Shown here in pieces: positions 8,614 to 11,047 of a stretch of DNA of 11,047 bases. The stretch is from Pseudomonadota bacterium. Lineage in GTDB: Bacteria; Pseudomonadota; Alphaproteobacteria; Sphingomonadales; Sphingomonadaceae. Each line of letters opens with the position of its first letter. Within the stretch, counting starts at the first letter, position 1. A model generated the notes under the pieces. The model saw nothing but the letters and a program-made list of their open reading frames with translations. It was not told the origin of the DNA and did no database searches. The position numbers were made by a program, and so were the translations under genes. The stretch lies in the NCBI GenBank assembly GCA_023424275.1, contig JAFAED010000140.1, positions 1 to 11,047 on the forward strand. Direction: 5' to 3'.

Positions 8614-9192
8614 TCATTCGCCGAGCCGAAACGCCGGCAATGCAAGCAGACGAACAGCCATGGTGATTGCGAAGGTGGCATCGCGCCGAAGGTGCTCCGT
8701 GGCGTGCAATTTTTCATTCAGTGCCCGCCGAGATAGATTGGAAGGATCATTGATGGAGCGGTAATGCGATAGCGGATTGCGAAGGCCCATTAGTCGTCGC
8801 AGATCTGCGGCGTCGGTCTCACCAATCACGTCGCGCGCCAGACAGCGTTTAAGCGTGTCTTGAAAAGTGATGCGCTCGGGCAGTTCCTCAGCGTCCAAGC
8901 CGATGGCGAGATGGGCAGCCAGGATGTGCTCGGCAAGCCCTTGGCTGAGGAGCACGGTGGCAACAAAGTTGCCATGAATGAAGCTCGTACGCGCCTCGGT
9001 CCAGGCCGCCCAGGTCGTCTCGCCGCCAGGCAACATCGTGCCGCTCGAACCGAGACTCATCGAAAGATCGGAGAGCTGCCGGAAGCGAGCCACCTTGCCA
9101 GCGAGATCATCATGAAGATCGGCAAGAAGGAAACGCGTGAAGCCGAGGTCCGAAACGGGACAGAGGAGATCGAGCTGGGCATTGTTGGACAT
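8614..9192 (-). CDS. HEPN-like putative ribonuclease, associated with the short pAgo (192 aa)
   Basis: A small, largely helical protein. Residues 138-143 read RNPLSH, an RX4H motif of the kind that forms the RNase active site in many HEPN proteins, preceded by a leucine-rich helix (131-137) and followed by Y144-R145. Upstream, a helix with FIHGN and LLSQGLAEHILAAHL (about 71-95) matches the usual first helices of HEPN domains. HEPN proteins are often toxins or RNA-cleaving effectors in defence systems. It follows the Argonaute gene on the same strand after 67 nt, so it is probably co-transcribed. I chose the ATG at 9192; an in-frame GTG at 9243 would add 17 residues but has no visible ribosome site, and the one before the ATG is also weak. 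The exact family is not recognised. A non-catalytic HEPN antitoxin or adaptor is the alternative. Confidence 0.7.
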   Translation of the reverse strand: MSNNAQLDLLCPVSDLGFTRFLLADLHDDLAGKVARFRQLSDLSMSLGSSGTMLPGGETTWAAWTEARTSFIHGNFVATVLLSQGLAEHILAAHLAIGLDAEELPERITFQDTLKRCLARDVIGETDAADLRRLMGLRNPLSHYRSINDPSNLSRRALNEKLHATEHLRRDATFAITMAVRLLALPAFRLGE

Positions 9193-9259
9193 CTGCGCGA
9201 ATCCAGAAGTTGAAAAGAAAAAAAGAGCCCGGTAGTCACCCACTTGAGCAGAGCCAACA
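9193..9259. other. pAgo-HEPN spacer with a seven-A homopolymer
   Basis: A 67-nt gap on the transcribed (minus) strand between the Argonaute stop and the HEPN ATG. It contains seven consecutive A on the plus strand at 9218-9224 (T7 in the transcript sense), extended by TTTT after a C. The preceding stem potential is only about 3 bp, so I do not call a terminator. Confidence 0.4.
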
Positions 9260-10690
9260 TCACATGAACAGGCGTACCGGGTAGGAGTGCGGGGCGAGCT
9301 TGGGCATACGTTTCACGATTGTAGCCAACGTGCCTGCAAAATTGAGCGTGACGGGCAAGCGATCGTAGGGACCGTCATTGTTCCAGTCCATTTTAGTCAG
9401 CGCCAGGGTCTCACGGCAGAGATCGTCCATGGCGCCAAGACCGGCGTGCCTCACAAGCAGCAATGGCTCGGGAGCGCCCTTGCCCTCCTTGTAATAGTCC
9501 TTACCGCCCGCGGCCGCAGGGAGATTGCCCTGTGTCCAGAGCAGCGTCTCATGCGGCCCGAGTTGGAACGCGGTGCCGCGACGGACTGGATAGCCGTGCG
9601 GCTGCTGAGGGGCGGAGATGAGATATCCTCGCCAACCGCAATTCTGCTGCACATGGACGAGCTCAATGTTATCAGCGCCAGAAAATGCATCGAAAACACC
9701 TTCGATCTCTTCGGATCGAAACTCGGTATTCTTATGTACGACGATCCGCTTGGGCGGGTCTCCGGCGTGTTTGCGCTGGTATATCGCGAGGCTCCGCGTC
9801 ATCACCTTCAGCATTTGCTCGCGACGAAGGTATGGGTTCTTCCCGAACATGCTGACGCCGTCGGCCTCATAGGCGACAAATTCCAGTCCGGAGCCTTCCG
9901 CATCGAATACTTGGCTGCAGCAGATGGCGAAACGGTTATCAGGTATTCCACCTGCTTTCAAAGCGTAGTCGATGCCGATGAAGGCGGTACCTGGATCGAC
10001 ATCGGCGAGCACCCACGGGATCCCGCCTGCCTTGGTGTAGAGGGCGATGCCGAGTCGCCAGGCGACGCTGCATCGGCAATGATAGTTCAGGGCGCTGTCC
10101 TCACGTAGGAACTGAATGCAGATACCTTCTGAAGCGGCATAAGCCTTGACATAGTCGTGGAGATCGAAATCGTCGCCCGCAGGCCCACGAAAAGCCGGTC
10201 GCCAGCTCGCGCGCAGCAGAATGACTATGACGTCGAATGCGTCGCGCAGGTTACGGAGCGCAAACAGCGCTCGGGTGAGTGCGTCCGCGAGAACGACGTG
10301 CGGGCTCGCGGACGCCTCGATCTCACGGTCGAGCTGGTCGGAAAGCTTGATCGCGGTTCCTTTGCCGCCGCGCGTGAGGCGAACTCCGAAGATCTTCTCG
10401 AAGCCCTCAAAGGGGGGAAGATATGTCTTGCGTTCCCGTGGCTGATGCTGCTGCTCAAGCTCACGCATCTGCGTCACGAGCCGGTCTTCCAGACCGGCAG
10501 GCATGATCATGCCGATGCGGATCGGATTGGCGACAGCCGACAACTTGTTCCGGCTGTAAGGCCCGAAACGGAGCAGGCCTTCCATTGGGTGAATGGAAAC
10601 GTCGCGCGGGTCTGGCGATCCGAACCGTAGTGCGGGCTCCGGATGTGCGATGTGCCCGGGGAGGTGGAATGGCTTAGGCTGAGCGGTCAT
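9260..10690 (-). CDS. Short prokaryotic Argonaute (MID-PIWI), probably slicing-inactive (476 aa)
   Basis: The length (476 aa) and absence of N and PAZ domains fit short pAgos. The N-terminus carries a proline/glycine-rich segment with GLLRFGPYS (38-46) seen in pAgo/PIWI proteins. The MID domain (about 130-228) shows H178-x3-K182, Q193 and K220 within YTKAGGIPW, the pattern of the HKQK 5'-phosphate guide pocket. The PIWI domain starts near 236: FIGID puts the first catalytic Asp at D241, but the RIVVHKN segment puts N321 where slicers have Asp, and N450 lies where the fourth residue is expected. Target cleavage is therefore unlikely; such proteins use an RNA or DNA guide to sense invader nucleic acid and switch on a partner effector. 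The hydrophobic C-terminus (RLFM) is typical. The ATG at 10690 is preceded by GGGA at 6 nt; the frame continues upstream to 10834, but that part is antisense to nothing conserved and overlaps the partner gene. Overlap with the upstream gene is 17 nt. Confidence 0.9.
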   Translation of the reverse strand: MTAQPKPFHLPGHIAHPEPALRFGSPDPRDVSIHPMEGLLRFGPYSRNKLSAVANPIRIGMIMPAGLEDRLVTQMRELEQQHQPRERKTYLPPFEGFEKIFGVRLTRGGKGTAIKLSDQLDREIEASASPHVVLADALTRALFALRNLRDAFDVIVILLRASWRPAFRGPAGDDFDLHDYVKAYAASEGICIQFLREDSALNYHCRCSVAWRLGIALYTKAGGIPWVLADVDPGTAFIGIDYALKAGGIPDNRFAICCSQVFDAEGSGLEFVAYEADGVSMFGKNPYLRREQMLKVMTRSLAIYQRKHAGDPPKRIVVHKNTEFRSEEIEGVFDAFSGADNIELVHVQQNCGWRGYLISAPQQPHGYPVRRGTAFQLGPHETLLWTQGNLPAAAGGKDYYKEGKGAPEPLLLVRHAGLGAMDDLCRETLALTKMDWNNDGPYDRLPVTLNFAGTLATIVKRMPKLAPHSYPVRLFM

Positions 10691-11047
10691 GGCTGATCCC
10701 ACTGAAACCGGACGTACGCAATATCTCGAAATCCGCATCGATCCCGTCAGAGATGCCGAAGGCGCGCAGGCGAAGGCTGGACGCCTTGCCGACGACGAGA
10801 CTGATCCAGCCGTCGAGCATTGCATTGGCCGCACGATTGTGCCGCCGCGCGCGCCGCTCGCGAATGAATTCGCGGGTCATCTCGACCATTTCGTCCGGCG
10901 CACCCTCTGGCAGGTCGAGAACGACCGTTGGGTCGAGGAGCAGCCACAGTCGATCCAAACGATAGTCAACACGCAGGCCACAGGCTTCCGTCCAGGGAAC
11001 GGTCGTTTTCGGTACGACGCCTGAGAGCCGATCGACCGGCTTAACCT
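10674..11047 (-). CDS. C-terminal end of an APAZ-type short-pAgo partner (runs off the right edge)
   Basis: The frame is open from the right window edge to TAA at 10674, giving about 124 residues; the start and N-terminal domains are outside. Visible segments include GLRVDYRLDRLWLLLDP, then a basic helix FIRERRARRHNRAANAMLD and GISDGIDADFEILR near the end. These resemble, from memory, the C-terminal region of APAZ proteins encoded directly upstream of short pAgos (the SIR2-APAZ and TIR-APAZ type). APAZ docks onto the pAgo, and the N-terminal effector (SIR2, TIR, nuclease or other) acts when the complex is activated. The 17-nt overlap with the pAgo gene supports a dedicated pair. Which effector is fused cannot be seen here. 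An unrelated gene that only overlaps by chance is the less likely alternative. Confidence 0.65.
   Translation of the reverse strand, partial: VKPVDRLSGVVPKTTVPWTEACGLRVDYRLDRLWLLLDPTVVLDLPEGAPDEMVEMTREFIRERRARRHNRAANAMLDGWISLVVGKASSLRLRAFGISDGIDADFEILRTSGFSGISHDRSA

Noticed and set aside
8584..8640. Rho-independent terminator after the HEPN gene
   Set aside because: A T6 run exists on the minus strand, but the preceding GC stem is only about 4 bp and separated from the T-run by about 9 nt.
10691..10834. 48-residue N-terminal extension of the pAgo
   Set aside because: It would overlap the partner gene by 161 nt, the sequence looks like out-of-frame translation, and the ATG at 10690 has a ribosome site and begins the conserved part.
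1..11047. CRISPR array, tRNA, IS element or att-type direct repeats
   Set aside because: Reading both strands gave no regularly spaced repeats, no tRNA-like cloverleaf, no transposase frame and no obvious long direct repeats.

Overview
The window reads as part of an anti-phage defence island in a GC-rich bacterium. Base composition was judged by eye, not computed. The codon style (dense GCG, CGC, GAT and CTC/CTG use, few AT-rich stretches) fits an alphaproteobacterium, perhaps a sphingomonad, but no housekeeping gene confirms the taxon. Every gene I accept lies on the minus strand, so transcription runs from the right edge to the left. Long plus-strand frames are antisense shadows of these genes.

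Right-hand module (11047 to 8614): the last ~124 codons of a gene that resembles the C-terminal APAZ region of a short-Argonaute partner protein; a complete 476-residue short prokaryotic Argonaute (MID-PIWI) overlapping it by 17 nt; then a 192-residue protein with a HEPN-type RNPLSH (RX4H) motif. The Argonaute keeps a plausible 5'-phosphate pocket in MID (H178, K182, Q193, K220), but at least the third catalytic Asp of the PIWI tetrad is replaced by Asn (N321). This fits the slicing-dead short pAgos that sense invader nucleic acid and activate a partner effector. The effector end of the partner lies outside the window.

Intergenic segment (8613 to 8439): 175 nt, AT-richer than its flanks, with two adjacent inverted repeats (8501-8513 and 8515-8530) that could be operators for the genes to the left.

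Left-hand module (8438 to 1): a DrmE-like 943-residue protein, a 1546-residue DrmA-like superfamily 2 helicase, and the first 329 codons of a DrmB-like, cysteine-rich protein. The genes overlap by 25 nt or are 1 nt apart, which suggests one co-translated operon. The order drmE-drmA-drmB is that of class 2 DISARM. The expected drmC (phospholipase D-like) and drmMII (methyltransferase) genes are not in the window and would have to lie further left, past the rest of drmB.

The main point of interest is a short-Argonaute module carrying an extra HEPN gene, placed head-to-tail with a DISARM-like operon. Whether the two modules cooperate or merely share an island cannot be decided from sequence alone.
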